NCBI GenBank assembly: GCA_958450325.1
Contig: OY288257.1
Location: 33,932,771-33,996,770, forward strand
Source of the DNA: Agrostemma githago
Taxonomy: Eukaryota > Streptophyta > Magnoliopsida > Caryophyllales > Caryophyllaceae
Reading direction: 5' to 3'
Length of the DNA stretch: 64,000 nucleotides
Shown here: piece after piece, positions 12,970-25,783 of the stretch
Layout of the letters: each line of letters begins with the position of its first letter
Numbering within the stretch: position 1 is the first letter of the stretch
Notes under the pieces: generated by a model
Seen by the model: the letters and a program-made list of their open reading frames with translations, nothing else
Database searches by the model: none
Told to the model about the DNA's origin: nothing
Made by a program: the position numbers and the translations under genes

Positions 12970-13199
12970 CTGTGTGTATGTAAACAGTCAGTGATGTAAA
13001 CATTACTCCATGACAAGAATTTATATAAACATCAACGTTTTTATAATCATTCTCAGGTGAGTTATGTACAGCTAATATGTACATATGTACATTACATAAT
13101 GACCTATACACTGTGCTTTGTAAATTGTTAAACGTAAAACAAAATTAACCTATAACGTTCTTCTGTAAATAGTCAAAAACATAAAATGTATAGAGTAAT

Positions 13200-13435
13200 C
13201 TAAACATGTTTTGACGTACATAAATTGATATCTGTTGAATAAATTACTGTGTGTTGCACATTTTGGAATTTGTACATGCTTAAAACAGTGTTTGTTTTGA
13301 TGTAGATAAGGTACTATGTGTTGCACATATTGAAATTAATACATGGTTAAAACAGTATCTGTTTTGATGTACATAAGTTACCATGGTTAAAATAGTATCT
13401 GTTTTGATGCACATATTGATATTTATCAAGAAACT
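13200..13435. repeat. TGTACAT minisatellite downstream of gene 2
   Basis: Three to four imperfect units that end against the 197-bp hairpin repeat. The preceding stretch 12970-13199 is AT-rich 3' flank with scattered 'gtacat' words and no gene that I can see. Confidence 0.75.
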
Positions 13436-14086
13436 GAACCTTAAGAGTAGGGTACCGCATAAGACGGGACGGAAAAGGGTTTAGGGTTGGATTAGGCGGA
13501 CCCGTTTCGCGGATCCGCCTAATCCAACCCTAAACCCTTTTCCTTATTCAAGGTCACTAAACCCGCAAGAAACTGTATCCTAAGAGGGTATTGGTGAACC
13601 CTGTCGTGGATGTGATTCAAAGATGGGACACTGAACCTTAAGAGTAGGGTACCGCATAAGACGGGACAGAAAAGGGTTTAGGGTTGGATTAGGCGGACCC
13701 GCTTCGCGGATCCGCCTAATCCAACCCTAAACCCTTTTCCTTATTCAAGGTCACTAAACCCGCAAGAAACTGTACCCTAAGAGGGTATTGGTGAACCCTG
13801 TCGTGGATGTGATTCAAAGATGGGACACTGAACCTTAAGAGTAGGGTACCGCATAAGACGGGACGGAAAAGGGTTTAGGGTTGGATTAGGCGGACCCGCT
13901 TCGCGGATCCACCTAATCCAACCCTAAAACCCTTTTCCTTATTCAAGGTCACTAAACCCGCAAGAAACTGTACCCTAAGAGGGTATTGGTGAACCCTGTC
14001 GTGGATGTGATTCAAAGATGGGACACTGAACCGTAAGAGTAGGGTACCGCATAAGACGGGACGGAAAAGGGTTTAGGATTGGATTT
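13428..14086. repeat. 197-bp tandem repeat with 30-bp-arm hairpin
   Basis: Three full copies and a partial fourth. The word AGAGTAGGGTACCGCAT begins at 13444, 13641, 13838 and 14036, giving periods of 197, 197 and 198. Each unit holds an inverted repeat; in copy 1 the arms 13471-13500 and 13514-13543 are perfectly complementary over 30 bp around a 13-nt loop. The arms contain 'agggtttaggg' and 'ccctaaaccc', which resemble two plant telomere units. Copy 4 breaks off inside the left arm at about 14078. Local GC content is well above the flanks. Confidence 0.9.
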
Positions 14087-14800
14087 AGTATCTGTACATT
14101 TTTAGTCTAAGATGTATATAGATGAGTTATGTACAACTAATATAGAATTATGTACAATGATGTCCTCAGATAAATTATGTACAGCTGATATAGAATTATG
14201 TACAGTTGATATAGAAATATGTACAATGATGTCCTCAAATGGGTTATGTACAGCTGATATAGAATTATGTACCTTATATAATGACCCTACGTCCTGTACA
14301 TAATAATGAATACAGTGTACATAATTATTTAGGAAGATATACTGTTTGCATTGTGTTTTTTTAATTAAAAATATGATATACATAGTTATGAATACAGTGT
14401 ATATAACTAATTATTTAGTATCTGTACATTTTCAGTCTAAGATGTATATAGATGAGTTATGTACAACTAATATAGAATTATGTACAATGATGTCCTCAGA
14501 TAAATTATGTACAGCTGATATAGAAATATGTACAATGATGTCCTCAAATGGGTTATGTACATCTGATATAGAATTATGTACCTTATATAATGACCTTACG
14601 TCCTGTACATAATAATGAATACAGTGTACATAATTATTTACGAAGATATACAGTGTAAATTTTTACAATCACAACAAAATTTCTACTTTAAGATGTAACT
14701 AGATGAGTTATGTACAACTAATATAGAATTATGTCTAGTGATGTCCTCAGATGGATTATGTACAACTGATATCAAAATATCAACATTATTCAGTGACAAA
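14085..14800. repeat. 330-bp tandem duplication rich in TGTACA
   Basis: A segment starting with 'tagtatctgtacatttt' at 14087 recurs at 14417, 330 bp later, almost unchanged apart from a short deletion in the second copy. A third, more diverged copy covers roughly 14652-14800. Inside are short repeats of 'gaattatgtaca' and 'gatgtcctca'. ORFs across it on both strands are repeat translations. Confidence 0.8.
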
Positions 14801-15356
14801 TATGTACATCATAAGTTATCAAAATAATTCAGCAGAGAATCAGTACAGAATCTACGTAATTCTTGATAATCGATTGTCTACTTGGATCAGCAGGTTCATA
14901 ATCAGTTTTCTCTAAACGAATTGTTCAGGATTACAATCAAATCTGCAAGTGAAAATGACGACAATCAAATCAAGAACAGAAATCGTTGATAATCAAGCAT
15001 AGAATTCCTTGATAATCAAGAACAGAATTCGTAAAATCAATTCTACGAACGAATTTACAAAGTGAACAAAATGAAATCTGCAACTTAAATGATGATAATC
15101 GAATGATGAAGATCTGCAATTGAAATGATGAAGACGCTCGATTTTACGAGTGAGCACAATTAAATCTGCAAGTAAAAATGAAGATCAAACGATGAAGATC
15201 TGCAACGGAACTGATGAAGATGATCGAATGATTTGAATGAAAAAATAAACAAATTTCTAGAGAGAGAAAGTCGACTAATTCAAAAGGAAAGGAAGGAGAT
15301 GACGCGCGTTTGTTTTTGTGCTTAGAATTTTGATCAACCCTGGTCCGTTGATCTCA
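14801..15356. other. Non-coding, purine-rich region
   Basis: No gene is visible. The stretch has repeated words such as 'gatgatgaagatctgcaa' and 'gataatcaagaacagaat', then a purine-rich segment at about 15250-15300 ('agagagagaaag', 'aaaggaaaggaaggagatg'). Similar GA-rich segments lie just inside the right ends of the (TA)n-associated elements described below. Confidence 0.5.
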
Positions 15357-15422
15357 ATCAGATCTAACGGCCCAGATGCTGCCTCAACGGTTGCAGGGAG
15401 TTAGGCTGCCTCAAAGGATCCC

Positions 15423-15424
<2 letters not shown>
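15357..15424. other. Right terminus of a fourth (TA)n-associated element (putative)
   Basis: The words 'ccgttgatct' and 'agatctaacgg' form a small hairpin. They are followed by 'ggatcccga' directly against a (TA)n tract. The right ends of the other (TA)n-associated elements have the same order (a CCGTT-GATC hairpin, then GATCC, then (TA)n). No left end for this one is identifiable in the window. Confidence 0.4.

Positions 15425-15493
<69 letters not shown>
15425..15493. repeat. (TA)n microsatellite
   Basis: Uninterrupted AT dinucleotide tract of about 69 bp, between the putative terminus at 15357-15424 and the left end of the element at 15494. Confidence 0.97.
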
Positions 15494-15495
<2 letters not shown>

Positions 15496-17695
15496 TGGGA
15501 TTTGGTGTAAACATCAAATTTGGTGTAAATACGCTAACAATCAGGTCCGTTAGATCTTACAAGATCGACGGTCAAGATTAATCCTCAAAAGATAACAAAA
15601 CCCTCCCAAAAATCCTTCCATCCCTCATCTCTTTCTCTCTCCTTTTTTTCTCTCTCCTCTCTTTGTCTTTAGGGTTACGTAAAACCCCCAATTTTTTTCC
15701 TCAAAATTCTTCCTCTCAAAAATTGATCTTATCTTTCAAATTGAAACGTCTAATTAATCGTAAAATTGCTCAATCATATGTTCATATTGCTCAATCGTAA
15801 GATTTGATTGAAAATTACTTCATTCAATTCGTTCAACTTTTCAAAAATCCGTTCAATTCATTCGATTTTCCAGAAATTTCGTACGAAATTCATTTTTATG
15901 AGAACGAATTCCACCGAGCATGAACCTATTGTTGATGAACATGAAGGTAATATCGTTATGCTTCAATACCTATTTGTTTTTGAATACTTATTCGTTTTTT
16001 AAGGTAATTTGTCATGACATATATTCATTTTTGAATAACTATTCGTTGTTGATGAACATATATTCGTTTTTCCGGAATTCTTTATGATGAATTTCTATTT
16101 CAACATAGAAGACATGAATTAACTTGAAGGTAATCTCATAATTTATAGAGTACTTGAATATATATGTTGGAATAGTTGAATATATATGTTGGAGTAACTG
16201 AGTATATATGTTGGAGTAATTAGAGTACTTGAGTATACGTATCTCAGAATTTCATTGAGTACTTGAATATAAGTGTTGGAATACTTGAATATATGTGTTG
16301 GAGTAACTAAGTATATATGTTGGATTATTTAGAGTACTTGAGTATACGTATCTCAGAATTTTATAGAGTAATTGAATATATGTGTTGGAATACTTGAATA
16401 TATGTGTTGGAATAGCTGAATATATGTGTTGGAGTAACTGAGTATATATGTTGGAGTACTTAGTATGTTGGAATATATATGTGCTGGAATACTTGAATAC
16501 GTATGTTGGAATACTTGAATATGTATGTTGGAATACTTGAATATATATGTTGGAGTACTAGAATGTATATGTTGGAATACTTGATTATATGCGTTGGAGT
16601 AATTGAATATATGTGTTGGAGTAACTGAGTATATATGTTGGAGTAATTGGAAAACTTGAGTATATGTTGGAATAACTGAACATGAACATAGAGTAACTGA
16701 TGTCTAATATTGGAATAGCTGAACATGAGCATTAGAATAACTGTGATTCTGGAATAGAATAGCTGAACATGTATAACTCATAATTGAATATATGTGTTGA
16801 AGTAATTGAATATATGTGTTGGAGTGACTGAGTATATATGTTGGAGTAGTGCTTGAATATATGTGTTGGAGTAACTGAATATTAGAGTAGTTGCTTAATA
16901 AATATGATATATATGCAGGAGTCACTCGGAAATCTTTATAACTCAATCAAAAGGATGGGACGATATGACGTTGAAGACATTCATACAAGTATACAACTCA
17001 GACGATGAAAGCATACGATGTTTATAATACAATAATTATAATAGTTGGAATACTTGGTGTTATATCTTGGAATATTTGGTGTTATATCTTGGAATTCTTG
17101 ATATTATAGCTTGGAATACTTATATAATTGAAATATTGTAATTATCATGGAAATACTGATCTTATACATACACAATTATCATCCAAAATTAAAAACCCTA
17201 ACAACTCAAAAATAATTGTTGAAACAAAACAATGAAGCTATATTAGAGGAAATCGGAAGAATAAACAAAAATTATGATCACAATGAACATAATCGAAATC
17301 AAAATCGAATTGAAGAAATTAAATTTTATACTAACATATATTGAGCAAAATATCAAATTGAATTGAAGAAATTGAAGTAATAAATAAACGAAAATATCGA
17401 TATTGAGGAAATTAGGGGAAATTTATGACGATGAAAAACGCGGTAGAAGATTAGAGGAAATCGGAGTGAAGGAACTGAAGCAAATTGAAAAATGGTGTTG
17501 AAGAGATTGAAGATGTAGATGCAGCAAAGAGAGTAGCAAAAACAAAATGAGGAGAGAGAACGAAAAATTAGAATGACCCATGTGGAAACAAGTTTTGTGT
17601 ATTTCTTAGATCTAATCTCCACCGTTGATCAAATATTAGATCAACGGTCTAGATTATTAGGGTATTTACACCAAATTGGTGTGTTTACACCAGAT

Positions 17696-17698
<3 letters not shown>
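15494..17698. mobile_element. (TA)n-flanked element 1, long degenerate TIRs
   Basis: The left end 'ggtgggatttggtgtaaac' and right end 'gtttacaccagatccta' are inverted repeats that stay alignable for about 95 bp. That includes 'ttggtgtaaata' against 'tatttacacc' and a 'ccgtt..gatc' hairpin in both ends. The element is flanked on both sides by (TA)n, which would hide any target duplication. Inside the left end is CT-rich sequence (15625-15665), and inside the right end GA-rich sequence (17460-17565). The centre (16150-16910) is an array of 'gttggagtaactgag' and 'gaatatatgtgttggagta' units. A short ATG exon with a GT donor (15899-15947) may be the remnant of a lost gene. I infer a non-autonomous DNA transposon, perhaps Mutator-like. 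Confidence 0.7.

Positions 17699-17732
<34 letters not shown>
17699..17732. repeat. (TA)n microsatellite
   Basis: AT dinucleotide run at the right edge of element 1, mirroring the tract at its left edge. Confidence 0.95.
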
Positions 17733-17735
<3 letters not shown>

Positions 17736-17927
17736 TAGTGATTATATTTTTTATCTTTACGAAAACTTTAATATATTTTTATTTTCGAAAATTTTAACTA
17801 TTAATTATTTATTTTAATATATTTACGTTATGTATAATAATAATAATAATAATAATAATATATTTACGTTATATATATTCTCATTTTTTTTAACTGTATT
17901 TTGATTCTTCAATAAAATTCGCCTATT

Positions 17928-17967
<40 letters not shown>

Positions 17968-18670
17968 TTAATATTAATAATAATAGATTAAATTTAAAAA
18001 AAAGCACAAATATTAAATTAATCGATATTAACAATATTATATAAATATTTCAAGAAAATGAAAAATCAAAAATAAAAACAAAAATTATGATTTTCCAAAA
18101 TCAGATTAACTACACTTAGGTTAACAATTAACCAAAAATGCAAAATTACTAAACTAACCCTAGACTAATCATCTTAGGTTTGCCACGTGGTGCGATATGG
18201 TTGGTTGTGTATGAAAATTACATACACCGCGTATAAGTGTATCATCTTCCTACATACATACATACACATACATACATACTTATGTAGATAGATATATAGA
18301 TAGAGTCATTTATTCTTTGAGCCCTTGTTCATAGAACATGTTGTTAGACGACCCTGATTTTGAGTATATGATTGAAACTTTTTCTCCCCCCTTTCACTTT
18401 TCCATAGCAAAGATTAGAATTTACCATTTCTATCTTTTATTAGTTGCGTATTGAATATATTACTCGACAGTCCTTTATGTGGAGTACATAATATTTCTTC
18501 CATTTTCTTGAATGAGCTATACAAATCCATTTATCTGTTACAAAAAGTGAGACAATAATGATACTAATTCAAAAACACAATATATTCTAATGGAATTATT
18601 CTACTCATAATTTAATTAATGAGTCAAAGCACAAAGAATGCTAAAGTTTGAGTCTTTACAGTAATTATTG
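17733..18670. other. AT-rich intergenic DNA with TAA and CATA repeats
   Basis: Contains (TAA)n runs at about 17829-17862 and 17929-17968, and a 'catacatacata' run at about 18252-18280. I see no gene, splice-bounded exon or transposon end here. Confidence 0.7.
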
Positions 18671-19802
18671 TGTACAACCGTTGTACGGTGCGATAGTAGT
18701 AAAAATTTGCAACTTAGGATAAAAAGTGACCATTTTAGGTTATAAGCACTTTCAGATAAATAGTTACCACTTTTTCATATTAAAAAGTGGTCACCATTTA
18801 ACTTAAAGTGGTCACTAAATAACGTAAAGTGGTAACTTATTACCATAAATTCAGGGCCGTCTCAGGAAATTACGAGGCCCGGTGCAGATTTTAAAATGGG
18901 TTCCATTTTATCAATAATAATTTTAAACTAGAATGACCAACTTAGTGTTAAATTATGAGAATTTTTTCACAAGTATTTTTTTCTTTTAAATAGTACTCCG
19001 TATTTTTCTAACAAATGTTTTAATTTCCAACTATTATTCTTATAGTTAGCCAACAAAATCATAAAATAATTGTTATTGCATCCGAATAATTAAAAATTAT
19101 TGAAATTTGTAGAAATATTCTATTTGTAGATTCATTTTACACCATACAACTATAAACGATTTCAAAAATGGAGAAAATGAAAATAAGTAGACTAAATCAT
19201 AACCATAAAAACAAATACGGTGCAGTGATTACTTGAGTTAAAACAATAATTTACCAATAAATTTTCAGTGGTGACATGATTACTTAATCATTCGTCGTCG
19301 TCATCGACTAAATATCGTCGGTAAATCACTTTATAAACGTGTTACTCCGTATTTCTTACAGTTTTAATTCAAGTTTTTTTTCCTTTGTATGACTGTTAAT
19401 ATAATTTTTATGGGTAATTGAATGATTATAAAGATTTTTTAAAAGAATAAAAAAGAAATTTAAATTAACTTTGGAACTTGTCTTATTTATTGGATAGAGA
19501 ATTAAATGGGCTAGATAAATTTTCTTAATCTACACAAGTTTCCATACAAAGATTAATTACTAAATTGACTAATCAATAAAATAGAACAAAAAAAAAGAGC
19601 TAGGAAAAAGTCGAACCACTGACCTTCAACAACATAGCCAACACCCCAACCACCAAGCTACATTCAATATGTGTACAATTCAAACTCCAAATATATTATG
19701 AGGCCCCCAAAATTTGGAGGCCTAGCGCAAATGCGCCTGAAGCTCCGCCCCTAAGACGGGCTTGCATAAATTAGGTCCGTCGTACGGTACAACGGTTGTA
19801 TA
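18671..19802. mobile_element. Short MITE, split by a hAT element
   Basis: The termini 'tgtacaaccgttgtacggt' at 18671 and 'acggtacaacggttgtata' at 19784 are inverted repeats of about 20 bp. Once the nested hAT (18852-19764) and one copy of its target duplication are set aside, the element is about 210 bp. It holds several 'aaaagtggtcac' or 'aaaagtgacca' words. I could not fix its target duplication. The size and TIRs suggest a MITE of a Mutator or hAT type. Confidence 0.65.
18852..19764. mobile_element. Non-autonomous hAT element, 913 bp
   Basis: The left end CAGGGCCGTCTCAGG and the right end CCTAAGACGGGCTTG are inverted repeats with few mismatches. The element is flanked by a perfect 8-bp target duplication CATAAATT (18844-18851 and 19765-19772), diagnostic of the hAT superfamily. 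No transposase ORF is present. Near the right end, on the minus strand, a tRNA-like segment has a possible A box near 19649-19661 and a B box near 19611-19618. It sits inside an older MITE. Confidence 0.88.
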
Positions 19803-19843
19803 GTATAATTTGTGGAGTCCTTATCCTTGGTGTCTGAATGTTA

Positions 19844-19933
19844 CTCTTTCCGTCTCGTTCATTTGTTTATCTTTAATTAAAATATTCCCCACAGAGAATA
19901 TAAAAGATAAATAAATAAACGGAACAGAGGAAG
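19844..19933. mobile_element. Stowaway-type MITE, 90 bp
   Basis: The ends CTCTTTCCGTCTCGTTCATT and, in inverted orientation, AAATAAACGGAACAGAGGAAG are complementary over about 30 bp. They are flanked by TA at 19842-19843 and 19934-19935. The CTC(C/T)TTCCGT start and TA duplication are typical of Stowaway (Tc1/mariner-derived) MITEs. It is very short, so it may be an internally deleted copy. Confidence 0.8.
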
Positions 19934-19935
19934 TA

Positions 19936-20892
19936 GTTTGTTGCATTACACATAGCACTGTTAAGCCATCACTGACACAATAACATAATACAAGTAGCAA
20001 AACACAATTATTTGCTGTGACTGTTATCTGTTTACAATGTCACACATCTAAAACTGAAGCATTAAGGTGCATGAAGAATAATTAGTGTAGATAAATAAAG
20101 GTATAGTAGTAACATATTGCATGGAGATGAAGTGAAATATTCGGAGGTGTAGAAGGAACAGTATAGGAATAGAAGTATGCTAAACAAAAACCATCAAATA
20201 ACCATGAACATTATCCTACCTTTTTCATGATGTAAACTCTAAGTGTCATGGGAATAAAAGTTAATGGTGTAATCATGATTCTCTTCTAGCCGACAACCGA
20301 TCACATCTTCCCTCATTCTTCATGTGTTATTTCTTCTCGGCAGGGACGAATCTAGGATTGAAAATATAGGGTAGCGAATTTTTTATAAAACTTTTTTCTT
20401 CTCGAAAGAAAGTTTTAATATAAAACTTAATTTTGTTTAACAAACTATTCATTTGTAGCTAATGATAACATGCATCCACCTATTTAAATTTATGATACGG
20501 TAATGATTATAGATGAATAGTGATACGATAACAAACTACTCGTATTATTTTAAATAGTGATTAATGATTTGGTTAATGAGAATTACATCTCATATCGTAC
20601 AAGGTTAATTAGTAATATAACGACCCATTACTTTTATGTGAAAGATCTTTGTATCTATTAACTTTAAGTAACAAATTTATGCAATATAGTACTCCTATTA
20701 CAGAGTAATATATTAGTAACATATAAATTAAAGTTACATACTCTGTATATCTTTCTCAAAATATGAAACTTATATATGAATAAAGAAAATGTTATACTCT
20801 GTATTAATTAGTACTCCTATATCTTTTCCGTCAATTTTTTGTCATAAAAAATAATAAGTTATAAATAAAAGGATATATAGAAATATTTAATT

Positions 20893-20897
<5 letters not shown>
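19936..20897. other. AT-rich intergenic DNA
   Basis: No gene recognised. At 20342 the words 'cagggacgaatctaggatt' resemble one end of a hAT-type element, but no matching opposite end is visible before 20900. Confidence 0.6.

Positions 20898-20948
<51 letters not shown>
20898..20948. repeat. (TA)n(GA)n microsatellite
   Basis: Compound AT and then GA dinucleotide tract against the left end of element 2. Its order matches the larger compound tract before element 3. Confidence 0.95.
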
Positions 20949-21770
20949 TCCCCGTAAATAGATGGTTGAGATTGAAATGATAAAAGATTCATCCATTAAG
21001 TACTTAATGCAATAATTAAGTATTTAAGGCAATAACATTCAACAAAATAGAAAACACAATCAGTATTCAATATTCATGTGAAACAGTGAAAGGCGTATCT
21101 ATTAGAGTAATACGTTTCTAACATTGGAGTAACACAAAGTATCTATTAGATCAGTAACATGTTTGTAGCGTTGGAGTAACAAAAAATATATATTAGAGTA
21201 AACGGTTGTAACGTTAGAGTAACACAAAGTATCTATTAGAGTAACACGTTTGTAACGTTGGAGTAACAAAAAATATCTATTAGAGCAAACATTTGTAACA
21301 TTGGAGTAACACAAAGAATATATTAGAGTAACACGTTTGTAACATTGGGGTAGCATTATTATATGTTGAGTTATAATAATCTTGTTATGTGCTGGGAGCA
21401 TATAACTCTGAAATCAATGTAAGCATATTTGCATGATGTTCGTTATAGTAACACCAAACTTTATCCAGAGTAACAGTTCTATATAATAAGAGTAACATAA
21501 AATAAATTAACGAGAGAAGAAGAGATGCAGTAATTTTTATTTTTTATAGTTCTATATAATAATGATTCAAATTTTTTTAAATGAAAATCATAATACGTGT
21601 CTGTGAGAAGAGAGATAGTAATTATTTTTGATAGAGGGAAGATTAAATGATGAATAAATTAAGAAGAAAGAGAGGAGGTGAATGAGATATTTACCAAATA
21701 TAGTCTCTTGCTTTAATTATCCAAACAAATCAGAACCATTCATCTATTCTAATTTAATAAAAACATATGT
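20949..21770. mobile_element. (TA)n-associated element 2
   Basis: The left end contains 'aaatagatggttgagatt' and the right end the inverse of 'aatagatgaatggttctgatt', so the TIRs are weaker than in elements 1 and 3. The centre (21095-21365) is a tandem array of a unit of about 50 bp built from 'agagtaacacgtttgtaac' and 'ttggagtaacacaaagta'. A GA-rich stretch (21610-21690) lies inside the right end, as in elements 1 and 3. It follows a (TA)n(GA)n tract. The minus-strand ORF at 21102-21401 is only the array translated. Confidence 0.55.
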
Positions 21771-21775
21771 ATATA

Positions 21776-21845
21776 CATTGATTTGAACCCTTGACTATCA
21801 ATACAATAACCCACTACTATACCACTAGACCAAGACATCTAATTG
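21776..21845 (-). repeat. tRNA-like / SINE-head sequence
   Basis: On the minus strand an A-box-like TGGTCTAGTGG (21822-21832) is followed about 32 nt later by a B-box-like GGTTCAAAT (21781-21789), the spacing of an internal RNA polymerase III promoter. The acceptor stem of a true tRNA is not visible and the tail is not clear. It is therefore more likely a SINE head or decayed tRNA relic than a functional tRNA gene. Confidence 0.4.
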
Positions 21846-21892
21846 TTACTTTGATGCATGTTTTTGTTTTATTCTATCTTTAGTTATATTTA

Positions 21893-22216
21893 GTGAGTGA
21901 ATTTGTTGATGTGTTTCTTGAGGAGATACCGGGAATGCCTCCTGCTAGGGAAGTTGAGTTCAAAATCGACGTAGTGCCAGGGACGGGTCCATTTGCTAAA
22001 TCACCATACCGAATGGCACCCTTAGAAATGCAAGAACTTAAAAAACAATTAGATGAACTAATGAAGAAAGGGTATATTAGGCCTAGTGTGTCGCCTTGGG
22101 GTGCCCCTGTTTTATTTGTGAAAAAAGAAGGATGGAACTTTAAGGCCGTGTATTGACTATCGGGAATTGAATCAAGTTATTACTATTAAGAATAGGTATC
22201 CTTTACCTAGGATCGA
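21893..22216 (+). pseudogene. Ty3/gypsy (chromovirus) pol fragment: start of reverse transcriptase
   Basis: Residues such as FVDVFLEEIPGMPPAREVEF, PYRMAPLEM, GYIRPSVSPWGAPVLFVKK and, in another frame, CIDYREL and KNRYPLPRID are hallmarks of the start of the Ty3/gypsy reverse transcriptase, closest to chromovirus types. The frame changes at about 22122, where an A6 run has one A too many for the conserved KKKDG reading. The fragment has no start, no catalytic YVDD region and no LTRs. It ends abruptly at about 22217, a few bases before the CACTA terminus. It is a dead remnant. Confidence 0.85.
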
Positions 22217-22773
22217 TGGCTCACACTACTACAAAACCCTTGGTTTCTTGACGCTTTAAAGGTGGGATATCGACGTTTTAAAGTGTCGAAAATTTAATTC
22301 TCAACGCTTCCAGAAAGCGTGGAGATTTTGGGCGTCAAGAATTCTCGACACATTTTTATGTCGCCATTCTCGACGCATTAAAACGTTGAATATTTTATTC
22401 AAGACGCTTTTTTGCGTCACTACGTGGTACACTACAATATGCAACCTCGACGCTTTTCTATGTAGCGATTTTTTTTCCCGGCCAATTTTTTTTCAAAGTG
22501 CAAGACTTTCTATTATTAAAAGAGTCGAGAAATAATAATCTAAAATCCAGTTATCGAAACTTTGATATCGTAAAAGCGTCGAGAATCTTATCATAAAGAA
22601 TATAATAATAATAATTATATATTTCCAACAACTGACTACTTGCGATTACATATTTATGTTGTCTAAAAAGTGCGACTCCACATTTACTAAATTGATATCA
22701 GTAATACACGAAGATCGAGTTGGTCGTTCAGAGAACAAACACTTAATTAGAATAATCTTCAATTTTATATCAG

Positions 22774-25155
<2,382 letters not shown>

Positions 25156-25354
25156 TATATATATATTTCGCAATCAAATAGAGTTTCATAAGACAGAACA
25201 CCTAGAATAATCTCCATCCAATCATATATTTCGCAATCCAAAGTAAAATAAAAAAAACATATTAAAAACTACAGTATTATTTAAAAAGGTACGTGTTTTC
25301 CTCCGAAAAACATTAAATTTAATGTCCAAGTTCAAAAATAGTGTGCCGATTTTG

Positions 25355-25690
25355 TCATCCATCAATTCCGTCATCATCTCCCTTTTTGTGTTGTAGAATG
25401 TCCTGTAGTGATAAAAAAATATAATAAGGAAAACTAAATATACTATATAATGAACCATAAATAGGTAGAAAATAGAAATGCATATTAGAGAAATAAATTA
25501 CCTCACGATCAGCAATGCTATGCAAGATTGTCTTTATCATATTTGCACTCTCATCTGATGTTCCCCCACTACTCGTTACATTCAAAAATACACGGTTATT
25601 GTTGGTGGTGCTAGGTGGTGCTCCTAACAGAGTTGGAAGCATTATAGCTAAATTCACGGTTATTGTCATACTCTTCGTCGTGCAGAAGTA
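25355..25690 (-). pseudogene. Unrecognised two-exon 3' end captured in the CACTA
   Basis: On the minus strand an open segment ends at 25502 with a canonical GT donor after ...TILHSIADRE. It can be joined in frame to 25402-25355 after an AG acceptor, adding DILQHKKGDDDGIDG and a stop. Upstream residues include NRVFLNVTSSGGTSDESANM. I do not recognise the protein. The upstream acceptor could not be fixed; candidates lie near 25650 and 25665. The segment follows the RUVBL1 exons on the same strand and could supply a chimeric C-terminus to a read-through transcript. Confidence 0.4.
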
Positions 25691-25783
25691 CATTTGTCAT
25701 GCAAAAAAAAAAAAAACGATATAGAAGTGGTCATGCCATGAACTAGTTTGATACGTGAGTAAATGAAGATAGCAGAAACATAC

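Noticed and set aside
13471..13543. Interstitial telomere or hairpin terminator
   Set aside because: Only two telomere-like units occur per arm and they are part of a longer unrelated palindrome. Intrinsic terminators are not expected in a plant nuclear genome.
16460..16946. Minus-strand Tyr/Ser/Asn-rich ORFs
   Set aside because: They translate the short tandem repeats of element 1 and have no domain or splice context.
20342..20400. 'cagggacgaatctaggatt' as a hAT terminus
   Set aside because: No matching inverted end or target duplication could be found nearby, so it is at best a fragment.
21102..21401. Minus-strand ORF of 99 codons
   Set aside because: It is the repeat array of element 2 translated.
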